A stretch of DNA of 37,639 nt from Candidatus Paraprevotella stercoravium (GTDB lineage Bacteria > Bacteroidota > Bacteroidia > Bacteroidales > Bacteroidaceae), in assembly GCA_944320795.1 (NCBI GenBank), contig CALUIU010000031.1:1-37639 (forward strand). Reading direction: 5' to 3'. Both the position numbers and the translations under genes were made by a program. Positions 25,935-33,817 of this stretch are shown here, piece by piece (position 1 is the first letter of the stretch; each line of letters begins with the position of its first letter). The notes under the pieces are model-generated. The model saw nothing but the letters and a program-made list of their open reading frames with translations. It made no database searches and was not told the origin of the DNA.

Positions 25935-26684
25935 ATGAATATATATGAATTGTTTAACGACCGGAATAAGGTGACTGGTACAATTAATTATACCGAAGAG
26001 CAGGCTACCGAACTGATACATCTCATTCAACTGATCCTATCCAATGAATACGAGAGTTTCTATATCATAGATTATAGCCGGAAAGAATTTGTCTATGTCC
26101 ATGACAATCCATTATTCCTATGCGGACATTCTGCCCAAGAGGTACAATGTATGGGATATGACTTCTACGCCCAATACGTACACCCTGAGGATATTTCCTT
26201 TTTGTTCGAAGTCAACGACATAGGTTTCCGAAAATATCAGGAATTATCAAAAACGGATCGCGAAAAAGACGGTTACATATCTTATGATTTCCGTATCAAA
26301 AACGGGGCCATCTATTTACCCGTACACCACACTCTGATTCCGCTGGTCAAGAACAAGCGGCAGGAAATAGTCTGGGCACTGTGTAAAGTCTCCCTAACGG
26401 AACAAAGGTGTCCGGGAATCATTATGGCCAAAGTAGGCGAAAAAGAGATAACTTGGAATCGGAAAACAAGATGTTGGGAGGAATTTCAAAGACCTCAATT
26501 GAGCGAGAAGGAAAAGGAAATTGTCAGATTATCTATTCAGGGATTCACAGAAAAGGAAATGTCTGACAAGTTACTGCTGTCCGAGAGTGCTATAAAAAAG
26601 AGGAAAAAAATACTGTTTCAGAAATTGCGCGTCAAGAACATGTCCGAAGCTATTATCTACTGCACCAACAAAAGACTTTTTTAA
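25935..26684 (+). CDS. PAS-domain LuxR-type transcription regulator
   Basis: A 249-residue cytoplasmic regulator. Residues about 35-155 look like a PAS domain: FYIIDYSRKEFVYVHDNP, then the FYAQYVHPEDI helix and a strand region ending VWALCKVSL. Residues about 185-245 form a LuxR-type helix-turn-helix: LSEKEKEIVRLSIQGFTEKEMSDKLLLSESAIKKRKKILFQKL. No receiver, membrane or autoinducer-binding domain is seen, so the signal is presumably sensed through the PAS pocket. It stands divergent from the GNAT and E1 genes, with a perfect palindrome in between and four more before tolC. It is therefore the likely master regulator of the cluster. Ligand unknown. Confidence 0.88.
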   Translation: MNIYELFNDRNKVTGTINYTEEQATELIHLIQLILSNEYESFYIIDYSRKEFVYVHDNPLFLCGHSAQEVQCMGYDFYAQYVHPEDISFLFEVNDIGFRKYQELSKTDREKDGYISYDFRIKNGAIYLPVHHTLIPLVKNKRQEIVWALCKVSLTEQRCPGIIMAKVGEKEITWNRKTRCWEEFQRPQLSEKEKEIVRLSIQGFTEKEMSDKLLLSESAIKKRKKILFQKLRVKNMSEAIIYCTNKRLF

Positions 26685-26746
26685 TTCATCATCTGTCCTA
26701 TATACTGACTGATGATTGATGCTCCGGAAAAAACAATACATACAGT

Positions 26747-26798
26747 AATCCCCTCCTTCTAAAAACTCTATTAAAGCAGTTTTTAGAAGGAGGGGATT
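26747..26798. terminator. Bidirectional terminator hairpin, dispersed repeat copy 2
   Basis: Perfect 21-bp arms (26747-26767 with 26778-26798) of the type AATCCCCTCCTTCTAAAAACT, with a 10-base loop, followed by TTTTCTTTT on the plus strand. It lies between the converging regulator and sulfatase genes and shares the leading ATACATACAG and the arm start with copy 1 at 10.6 kb. Confidence 0.75.
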
Positions 26799-26901
26799 TT
26801 CTTTTCTACGACAGAAGTCGCTTGTAACGAAAGACTTTACGACCGTGTGCGGCAAGGCCCTTGAATATTATTTCATGGAACCTATACTTTTCGAATGCTG
26901 T

Positions 26902-28437
26902 CTATTGCTGCATCCGTCCCTCTCTCACAGCCTGAAGCTTTGCCTTCAATTCCTGAGCTTTCTGCCCGTTCTTGTCTATAACGTTTTTCTTTTCCTCACG
27001 GTCTTTTGACAAATGATACAACTGAGGTTCCTTGCTGTTTCCCGATTCGATAACCGGAACCCAAGGAACACCGGCCGGACCGTCGCTCGGCTCGATATAT
27101 TTCCACTCCTTATCGCGTATAGATAAGGTATGATTATAAGACTGCTCAATCACATAATCGCGTCCCTGCGCATCATCCCCCAACAGAGTTGTCAGATGGT
27201 TCTCGCTGTCCGGTGCCGATCCTTGTGGCAAACGGGCCTGAAGCAATTCTCCAAAAGAACGGAACAAATCGATTTGTGAGAACAGTGCGTCCGATGTCTT
27301 GCCTTTACGGATATGCTGTGGCCAGGAAACGATAAACGGAATCCGCGTTCCTCCCTCAAAGGCACTGTATTTATTACCACGCAATCCACGGGTAGGCGAA
27401 TGTCCGTCCAACAATTCGGTTGCCTGATCCGCATATCCGTCGTCCAGCACCGGACCGTTGTCGCTCGACAGGATAATCAGGGTATTCTCATACAGTCCGT
27501 TCTTCTTCAGGTAATCGATTACCAGCCCTACCGTCCAGTCAAACTGGGCTATGGCATCGCCACGCAGCCCCATCGGATTCTTTCCACGGAAGCGTTCATG
27601 TGGGAAACGGGGTACGTGCACATCATTGGTAGCCAGGTACATAAAGAAAGGCTTATCCTTATTCTTGTCGATAAATTCCAAGGCGTGAGCCGCTATGGAA
27701 TCCGCAATATTCTCATCCTTCCACAGAGCTTTTCCTCCCCCTTTCATATAACCGATGCGGCTGATGCCATTCACAATGGCCTGATCATGTCCGTGTGAGG
27801 GTTTCAGATTATACAACAGTTCCGGATGGTCTTTTCCCAACGGTTCGCCGGGGAAAGGTTTCGCATAGCTCACCTCTATCGGAGCACTCGGATCATAGTT
27901 GGCAACCATTCCGTTCTCGATAAAGACACAAGGCACACGGTCGCCCGTAGCGGCCATAATATAGGAATAGTCAAAACCCAAATCACCGGGATGTGTCGGT
28001 AGCGGAGCATTCCAATCCTGTTTTCCGCTTTCCGCTCCCAGCCCCAAATGCCACTTGCCGATGGCTGCAGTAGCATAACCGGAGTTTTTGAACACATCTG
28101 CCAATGTATATTGTCCGGGCTGGATAATCATACCGGCATTTCCGGCTGCCACATCCGTTCCTTTCTTGCGCCAGGCATATTCGCCCGTAAGCAAGGAATA
28201 ACGGGATGGAGTACTGGTAGCCGCCACAGCATGCGCATTGGTAAACAGGATTCCGTCCTGTGCCAAGGCATTCACATGGGGAGTCTTTACATTCTTGGCA
28301 TCATAGCATTCCAGATCACCATAACCCAAATCATCGGCATAAATCAAAAGTACATTCGGGCGCGCTGCATTCTGAGCCCATAAGGCAGCACAACTTCCCG
28401 ACAAAATCATGGAGCATAGAAGTTTATTTCTGATCAT
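26902..28437 (-). CDS. S-type (anSME-dependent) sulfatase, S1 family
   Basis: A 511-residue secreted arylsulfatase-fold enzyme that removes sulfate from a glycan or other ester. A signal peptide (about 1-21, ending ALWAQ) sends it out of the cytoplasm. The metal-binding start NVLLIYADDLGYGD (28-41) and the maturation motif S75-T-P-S-R79 are intact. Because the motif begins with Ser, formylglycine must be made by an anaerobic sulfatase-maturating enzyme encoded elsewhere. Other family motifs are GKWHLG, SSDNGP and the His in NDVHVPRFPHERF. The glycan is not predictable here and no SusC/SusD genes lie nearby. It has a -7-like box about 40 bases upstream. Its 3' end is partly duplicated at 12.4 kb. 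Confidence 0.95.
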   Translation of the reverse strand: MIRNKLLCSMILSGSCAALWAQNAARPNVLLIYADDLGYGDLECYDAKNVKTPHVNALAQDGILFTNAHAVAATSTPSRYSLLTGEYAWRKKGTDVAAGNAGMIIQPGQYTLADVFKNSGYATAAIGKWHLGLGAESGKQDWNAPLPTHPGDLGFDYSYIMAATGDRVPCVFIENGMVANYDPSAPIEVSYAKPFPGEPLGKDHPELLYNLKPSHGHDQAIVNGISRIGYMKGGGKALWKDENIADSIAAHALEFIDKNKDKPFFMYLATNDVHVPRFPHERFRGKNPMGLRGDAIAQFDWTVGLVIDYLKKNGLYENTLIILSSDNGPVLDDGYADQATELLDGHSPTRGLRGNKYSAFEGGTRIPFIVSWPQHIRKGKTSDALFSQIDLFRSFGELLQARLPQGSAPDSENHLTTLLGDDAQGRDYVIEQSYNHTLSIRDKEWKYIEPSDGPAGVPWVPVIESGNSKEPQLYHLSKDREEKKNVIDKNGQKAQELKAKLQAVREGRMQQ

Positions 28438-28475
28438 CTTTAAAATTGTGTTTTTGGGATTAACGAAACAGAATG

Positions 28476-28483
28476 CAAAAATA
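28476..28483 (-). promoter_or_regulatory. -7 promoter box for the sulfatase gene
   Basis: The minus strand reads TATTTTTG, an exact TAnnTTTG match, about 40 bases before the sulfatase ATG. No good -33 element at normal spacing was found. Confidence 0.4.
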
Positions 28484-28539
28484 AGAAATTTACCGGAATG
28501 GAACAGACAAAAACATGCAAGAAATATTAGTCTATCAAA

Positions 28540-29376
28540 CTATTTACCATGCTTTACAGAGGTAACCAGATTGCCTAACATTTCCAAACGTTCCATCTCT
28601 TTGGGATCACATTTTACCCTACCCGCTTTCTCCAGCAAACGATAAGCTGTAGACAGACTACGAGCACCCCTTGGTGTCAACATACCACACTGATCAGCAA
28701 GATTATAATACTCTACAGCTTTCATCCAATGTTCTTCATTATTCTTCTGCATGCATATATCACCTAACTTAACATACATAACCGGATATTTTTCAGCATA
28801 CGTTCGAAGACTCTGCTCATGTTTCTCCTGCCACTTCAAGTGTTTATACATAATTACCTGCAAAACTGGTGCCAGGTCACTACCCTGAGTTGCCGCCTCA
28901 ACAAACAACCGTTCAGACTTAGCCGTGTCATTCTCGCATTCAAGAGCATAAACAGCATCAAAAAGCAATGCGTCCGCAGGAGACACACTTCTTAATTTTG
29001 CCACAGCTTCCTGAGGTACATTCTCAATTCTTGAATAATCCAGCACATCTATCAACAAAGGAAATGACTGATCCCGACTCACTGCTTTTATCATGTCCTT
29101 AATATCATTTCCCTTTATCTGGCCGGTAAGCAGATACAGAATCATCATATTAGCATAACTCTTTCTCACTCCAATTCCGTCCCGATAACAAAGTGCCAGA
29201 GAATCGTAAGCCTCCACCTGTCCCATTCTTGCTTGCTGGACAAATTGCGCTACCCTACAACTGGGATTTACCGCTCCTTGAGATATATCAGAATTCTGAA
29301 CCTCAACAATACTCTCACAAGATGTACCATGAAACAACATAAAGGCACAACATAACAACATCAATATTTTTCTCAT
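28540..29376 (-). CDS. Sel1-like repeat lipoprotein
   Basis: A 278-residue lipoprotein. The signal ends in a lipobox-like GTSC, with Cys at residue 20, so it should be anchored in the outer or inner membrane. The next residues, ESIVEVQ, are acidic, which may favour surface export in Bacteroides. After that come helical repeats, best seen in AYDSLALCYRDGIGVRKSYANMM (Sel1 pattern), then YVKLGDICMQKN and AVEYYNLADQCGM. Sel1 repeats act as protein-binding scaffolds. It lies 42 bases after a hypothetical gene that itself follows the WG-repeat gene, so these three may be co-transcribed. Specific partner unknown. Confidence 0.75.
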   Translation of the reverse strand: MRKILMLLCCAFMLFHGTSCESIVEVQNSDISQGAVNPSCRVAQFVQQARMGQVEAYDSLALCYRDGIGVRKSYANMMILYLLTGQIKGNDIKDMIKAVSRDQSFPLLIDVLDYSRIENVPQEAVAKLRSVSPADALLFDAVYALECENDTAKSERLFVEAATQGSDLAPVLQVIMYKHLKWQEKHEQSLRTYAEKYPVMYVKLGDICMQKNNEEHWMKAVEYYNLADQCGMLTPRGARSLSTAYRLLEKAGRVKCDPKEMERLEMLGNLVTSVKHGK

Positions 29377-29418
29377 AACTCTTTCATCTAAAGAATGTCA
29401 ATTATAAACAACCATGCA

Positions 29419-29919
29419 TCATTTTACATGAAACTTCCTAACCACCTTACCTGTGCGATCAATCATACCATATATTTTGATTTCCACATCATCGGTCATT
29501 CCGAAACCATCTTCGTCCTGATAATAACGCCCATCAGGATTAAGCATCCAAGAAACCTCGGCTATTCCATTTTTATACATTCGGATGAACGTAGGAAACC
29601 GAGCGTCCAACCATCTGGCTCTATTGATCGCATAGTCCGGTAATCTCTGAAGAGAATTCCAATCTATATCTTCCTGTCGGACAGTCTGCAACACGGCATT
29701 TCCGTCCATAAACTCAAAAGCCGTTCTGTTCCGGTCGTCCACTAAAAAACGCGGTTTCCAATATTCCCTCATAGCCTCATTAACAACAGACATTCCATCC
29801 CCCAGACTACATCTTTCGTATGGATATTGACTGAACCTGGTCGCACTAAGCCGCTCGTACAACGATTGTGGCGTTTCCCTTACTTCCACTTGCTCATTTT
29901 TGCTGTTATATGTCTCCAT
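29419..29919 (-). CDS. Hypothetical protein next to WG-repeat gene
   Basis: No family recognised. From the ATG at 29919 the protein has 166 residues (METYNSKNEQVEV...), with a strong GGAGG Shine-Dalgarno 8 bases before it; upstream in-frame starts lack such a site. It has no signal peptide or membrane helix and is rich in Arg, Asp and aromatic residues. The C-terminal half (RFPTFIRMYKNGIAEVSWMLNPDGRYY, then IYGMIDRTGKVVRKF) looks beta-rich, and the final YGMIDRTGKVV echoes the WG-repeat style of its neighbour. It follows the WG-repeat stop by 23 bases, so it is part of that operon. Confidence 0.6.
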   Translation of the reverse strand: METYNSKNEQVEVRETPQSLYERLSATRFSQYPYERCSLGDGMSVVNEAMREYWKPRFLVDDRNRTAFEFMDGNAVLQTVRQEDIDWNSLQRLPDYAINRARWLDARFPTFIRMYKNGIAEVSWMLNPDGRYYQDEDGFGMTDDVEIKIYGMIDRTGKVVRKFHVK

Positions 29920-29942
29920 AAAAATATCCTCCATTATATTTA

Positions 29943-31100
29943 TCAAATCTTTTCTCCTTTACCATTCAACAATACTCCTCCCCCTTCATTACTTTTACAG
30001 AAATACAAGTCGGCACCAATAGCCTCTATGGATGAATAAGATGGAGGAGTCAATATCTTACCTTCCGGAGTCATCAACCCATACCAACCACATTCAGCTT
30101 CATATCGTTTACATCTGGCCATAGCTTTTACAGGAATACTCTCAGGTCCGGCATATTCACCATCTGATAGTCCGGCTGCTTGTAACTCTTCCGTGTCATA
30201 AGTCATCGCCTCAATATCCTGAATACAGAAGTCCTCAATAACCTCCCCCTTTAATGTAAAAGTTTTCATGGTATGATCTTCCATAGTGGCAATAATAGTC
30301 CCATCACTTAAACTGATCATCACGCTACCCGTAAAAAATGGAATTACCGTTTGCATGTTATCCGTAATCACGCTCCGCTCCTTACCGTTATCCAGAATCC
30401 AAAAGGTATCGCAAGGAATAATGGAAAAGTATTCCGGCTCTAATGCCCAATTCCCTTGTTTGTCAATCAAACCAAATCTGTCCCGACGGTCTTTATGAAC
30501 GACACAATGTTTATTATGGAATACATATCCTTCGGCACCAGGATAATAAGGAATCCGGGGATCAATAACCACCTTGCCGGTACCATCAATAAATTTAATC
30601 CATCCCTCATCGTCCACAGCGGCCACTCCCTCGGAAAAAATCCACGCATGAGCATACTGAGGTTCTATCGCAACATTTCCGGTATACAGATTAAAATATC
30701 CGCGTTTTTCTCCATCACTGTAACAGACCAAAGAATCAAAGCCCAATGGTTTGTTTATCCACTTGATACCTGTTATCGTTTTCTTTCCATCGGCATTTTC
30801 AACATAACCGTCTTCACCACACTCCGAAATATAATAATTGGCATTTCTGGATAAATATTGTATATCATAAAACACCTCAGAATCATCGTTAAATGCGCCG
30901 GTTATCCCTTCATAAGTGCCCACCAAAGCAGCCGAAGTACCCAACAAGACCATTAAAGTAAAACATGTACCAACAATCCGACGAAGAATTTTTCCATACG
31001 CAGAATCATCCTTCATTCCCAAAATCACAGTAAACCACTCAGCTATAGCGGAAAGAAATCTGGTCAGTCCTTTCCAGAACAAAATCAATGCTCTTTTCAT
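29943..31100 (-). CDS. WG-repeat membrane-anchored protein
   Basis: A 385-residue protein starting at the ATG at 31100, with AGGTGG five bases before it. One membrane helix (about 27-55, containing TCFTLMVLLGTSAALVG) follows a basic N-terminus, so the rest should lie outside the cytoplasm. That part has WG (KWG) repeats: RGYFNLYTGNVAIEPQYAHA, GWIKFIDGTGKVVIDPR, RFGLIDKQGNWALEPEYFS and GWYGLMTPEGKILTPPSYSS. WG repeats form beta-propeller-like binding surfaces of unknown specificity. It lies 174 bases from the M48 protease gene and is followed closely by a small hypothetical gene and the Sel1 lipoprotein gene. A protein-binding role in the envelope is inferred. Confidence 0.82.
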   Translation of the reverse strand: MKRALILFWKGLTRFLSAIAEWFTVILGMKDDSAYGKILRRIVGTCFTLMVLLGTSAALVGTYEGITGAFNDDSEVFYDIQYLSRNANYYISECGEDGYVENADGKKTITGIKWINKPLGFDSLVCYSDGEKRGYFNLYTGNVAIEPQYAHAWIFSEGVAAVDDEGWIKFIDGTGKVVIDPRIPYYPGAEGYVFHNKHCVVHKDRRDRFGLIDKQGNWALEPEYFSIIPCDTFWILDNGKERSVITDNMQTVIPFFTGSVMISLSDGTIIATMEDHTMKTFTLKGEVIEDFCIQDIEAMTYDTEELQAAGLSDGEYAGPESIPVKAMARCKRYEAECGWYGLMTPEGKILTPPSYSSIEAIGADLYFCKSNEGGGVLLNGKGEKI

Positions 31101-31274
31101 AAAATCCACCTAATCTAATTTTTGAATATCACTCTTTATGTGTCGGACACAACCTCTAAATTACTTTATGAAAAAGAGTATATTTTTTACAGAAATCTAT
31201 CAGACATAAATATTCTTCATCTAAATCTTTTGATTTTATCATACACAAAAGACGCATAAAATATCAACAAATCC

Positions 31275-32669
31275 TCAAATCATAGTTACTTTTTCTACAA
31301 ACACATCATAATATCCCTTTAATAAGAAGACCTTATAATCCATATCTATTTTATAAATTTTGTCAGATTCCACATTAAGTTCAAAAGGTGTTGAAATAAT
31401 CCCCGAAGGGGCATATACAGAAAGGCTATGTTTTCCAGGAGAAGTTTTACGTTTCAGAGTATACCCTTTTATAAAATTACCAATACCAATATTTTTTCCA
31501 TCCAATAACACTTTATACGTAGCATCAAACCAAGGTAACTTATGTTTTCTGCTATCCAGACTAATTATTAAAGTAACCGAGGTTTCTAATTGTTTCTGCT
31601 TTGCATAAATACTAAATCCTTTTTGTAACCATAAGGCGAACCGGTCCGCAGAGCATAATTTTGCAAAGCTTTTGGAGCGCCGTGCTCTTTGCATCGCCTG
31701 TTTACGAATATTACATGTTGATTGAATAGATGTATCTGGTACTAATCCCCCCAAACGTTCTACTCGCTTAATGATCTCTGAACTTAACAAATTCCGTGTT
31801 GGACGCGAATAGTTTCCGACAAAATGCAAAGCCAAATAAACATTATCTACTTCAATACCCTGAACACCTAACTGTTGTAATCCCCACTGAATTACTTTAT
31901 AATTATATCTTATACAAGCGGCATGAAGTAATGCACGTTGCAAAGTAGGCGCACCGACATATTTTACAGCAACATCATCTGCATCATATTCCATTTGCTT
32001 TGCCAATTGCATATAATCCTTATTGATACGATTACAAACCCAATTTGTAAAATAAGTAAATAATAATAATTGTGACTTTAGCTGTTGCTGCCAGGTATTT
32101 TCCTTTTTCATTTCTTTTATGGACAAAAAAGACTGTGCAAACTGCCCGATAGTATAAACAGACAAAGAGTTTCTCATCTCGCTTTGCACATAATGTCCAA
32201 ATTCGTGATAAAGTACAGCACGTATTTCGTTATCATCAAGTTGCGTCAAAAATCCCATCCCTATTACCAGATTACACTTTGGGGAGAATAAAATGTTCTT
32301 CAATTGCGGCTGAATAACAACTGCTGCTGTTGCGTCAGGGCATAAATAAACTTCATCAATAGGAGACAAATCCAACTCTTGAGTTATTTCTTTTACTATT
32401 GCAAACAGTTCAGGAAAGTCCTTATTTGTGATCGGGATAAAACTATCCGGCAAGGCTCTTTGAAAATTAAATGCCTTTATCATCTCCCAAAGCAACCAAC
32501 ACCCTCCAAAAGACAATATAATCAAATGCATAGAGAAATCATGTTCTCCATAATTCCATATAATATAATATCCCAAATAAATTGAGACTAAAGCCACAAT
32601 CACAAAACAAAAACAGCCGGCTATGTAAATCATAACCGACTTGTTTATTGCCTTTCTCAAACTATTCAT
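31275..32669 (-). CDS. M48-family membrane metalloprotease
   Basis: A 464-residue zinc protease. Two N-terminal membrane helices (about 13-36 and 47-66) anchor it. The catalytic site is H155-E-F-G-H159 in LYHEFGHYVQSE, with the third ligand in EYDAD (about 227-231), the M48 arrangement. A helical part and a C-terminal beta-rich region (about 340-464, including DGKNIGIGNFIKG and SPGKHSLSVYAP) extend past the peptidase domain and may bind substrate. Relatives such as HtpX and YfgC handle damaged or mis-assembled envelope proteins. It follows the 103-residue gene by 9 bases, in the same operon as the sigma-like factor, so it may cut a regulator of that system. That link is inferred. Confidence 0.88.
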   Translation of the reverse strand: MNSLRKAINKSVMIYIAGCFCFVIVALVSIYLGYYIIWNYGEHDFSMHLIILSFGGCWLLWEMIKAFNFQRALPDSFIPITNKDFPELFAIVKEITQELDLSPIDEVYLCPDATAAVVIQPQLKNILFSPKCNLVIGMGFLTQLDDNEIRAVLYHEFGHYVQSEMRNSLSVYTIGQFAQSFLSIKEMKKENTWQQQLKSQLLLFTYFTNWVCNRINKDYMQLAKQMEYDADDVAVKYVGAPTLQRALLHAACIRYNYKVIQWGLQQLGVQGIEVDNVYLALHFVGNYSRPTRNLLSSEIIKRVERLGGLVPDTSIQSTCNIRKQAMQRARRSKSFAKLCSADRFALWLQKGFSIYAKQKQLETSVTLIISLDSRKHKLPWFDATYKVLLDGKNIGIGNFIKGYTLKRKTSPGKHSLSVYAPSGIISTPFELNVESDKIYKIDMDYKVFLLKGYYDVFVEKVTMI

Positions 32670-32678
32670 TAATATAAA

Positions 32679-32990
32679 CTATTTTTGTTTTTCACGATTC
32701 TCCTCCTCTTCATCATCAGCACTCACATCTCCTAAGAAACCAGCCATTGCTAATGGTTGATACAAAGGCTTTATCGCAGCAGATGATACTTCAACTTCAT
32801 CCCAAGAAGGTAATTCGACAATCTCATCAGAAGAAAATTCATTCATGGCCTGACGTGATACATTGAACATTTCATAAGTATCAAGATCCATTCCCTGATT
32901 TATTAAAGCAGTATCTTTATCCGCTAACATACCTTCCAAATATGCAGCCAACTCTTCATCTGAAATTTTATTGAAATCAATCATAATCAT
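32679..32990 (-). CDS. Small acidic protein, possible anti-sigma-like
   Basis: A 103-residue protein with no firm family. The N-terminus ISDEELAAYLEGMLAD resembles the LxAYLDGxL start of zinc-finger anti-sigma factors, but no zinc Cys/His set or membrane helix is present. The rest is acidic (DEIVELPSWDEVEV, then DADDEEEE-type tail, ending REKQK). It overlaps the stop of the 56-residue gene by one base (TAATG), so it is translated in step with it. Its place right after a sigma-like gene suggests a partner or inhibitor, but that is inference. Confidence 0.55.
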   Translation of the reverse strand: MIMIDFNKISDEELAAYLEGMLADKDTALINQGMDLDTYEMFNVSRQAMNEFSSDEIVELPSWDEVEVSSAAIKPLYQPLAMAGFLGDVSADDEEEENREKQK

Positions 32991-33160
32991 TAATTTTCAT
33001 GAAACAATATTGTAGCCCGTAATGCTACCATAAAAAACTCATCAAATACAACGTCCGACATGTTTTTCAAAACTACTCTTCGCTCTTTACTAGTAGCCCG
33101 CCCATCAAGAACTTTACCGAGTAATTCTACATTATTAATCACAATTGAATTATTTTCCAT
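32990..33160 (-). CDS. 56-residue protein overlapping the sigma-like gene
   Basis: From the ATG at 33160 the protein is 56 residues; it overlaps the end of the sigma-like gene by 11 bases. The text VELLGKVLDGRATSKERRVVL recalls the short helical 'LxGxATxEE' start of FecR-type anti-sigma regulators, though it is too short for a FecR protein and has no membrane helix. The overlap on both sides strongly supports that it is a real, coupled gene. Function unknown; an accessory or inhibitor of the sigma-like protein is a guess. Confidence 0.5.
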   Translation of the reverse strand: MENNSIVINNVELLGKVLDGRATSKERRVVLKNMSDVVFDEFFMVALRATILFHEN

Positions 33161-33743
33161 ATCCCATAACAAGCATTTGTTTTTGTAATCCTTTTCTTAT
33201 TCTATTATAGCGGGTATAAATATAACCGGAAAACTGAGCATCAGTTTTTGCTTTCGTATCAAGAGTTACATCATTTTCTATAAAAACTTTTGCTTCATCA
33301 AGAATATCTCCCGGCTTTTCTCCATCTATAAGAATACGTTCTACTAAGAACCTATCAAAAGGTTGCATTTTTTTTACAATACGATTAAGATCATCCATAA
33401 AAAAATGATCCGTACTCCTTTCTGCTTGCAATTTCTGCGCAAAATAAAAATCTTCGTCTAATGATAATAATTCTTTATTTCGTTTATGCTGAAAATAACG
33501 AGAAGCAATAATCGTTATATAGGAATTTAAAGAACAAGTATATTTAAATATCCGTAATTTATGCCAATCATCCGATGAAAGGAACTCATAAAATTCTCCT
33601 ATAAGTTCCTCTGGCATCTGCAGATTCGGACAATAATACTGCCCTATATACATTAAGGCTCCTCTACATCTTACAAAAAAGAAATCCCGAATCGTACAAA
33701 CATCATTAGCGATTAAATTCTCAACAATCTCCTGATCTGTCAT
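33150..33743 (-). CDS. Sigma-70-like (ECF-type) protein
   Basis: A 197-residue protein from the ATG at 33743 (an in-frame TTG lies four codons earlier). The pattern of MTDQEIVENLIAND, then ELIGEFYEFLSSDDWHKLRIFKY and SLNSYITIIASRYFQHKRN, is that of sigma region 2 in diverged Bacteroidetes ECF factors. The C-terminal part (PFDRFLVERILIDGEKPGDIL, then YIYTRYNRIRKGLQKQM) resembles region 4 helices, with a long insert. It would direct RNA polymerase to an unknown set of genes. It heads a run with two tiny genes and the M48 protease gene, 62 bases after the zinc-ribbon/BACON gene. Assignment is moderate because similarity is by pattern only. Confidence 0.62.
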   Translation of the reverse strand: MTDQEIVENLIANDVCTIRDFFFVRCRGALMYIGQYYCPNLQMPEELIGEFYEFLSSDDWHKLRIFKYTCSLNSYITIIASRYFQHKRNKELLSLDEDFYFAQKLQAERSTDHFFMDDLNRIVKKMQPFDRFLVERILIDGEKPGDILDEAKVFIENDVTLDTKAKTDAQFSGYIYTRYNRIRKGLQKQMLVMGYGK

Positions 33744-33817
33744 ATGATTATTCAATATTATTTTTTTATAAACAACCTACATCACGAATTATCTTACCTG
33801 ATTATTATGCTCCATTC

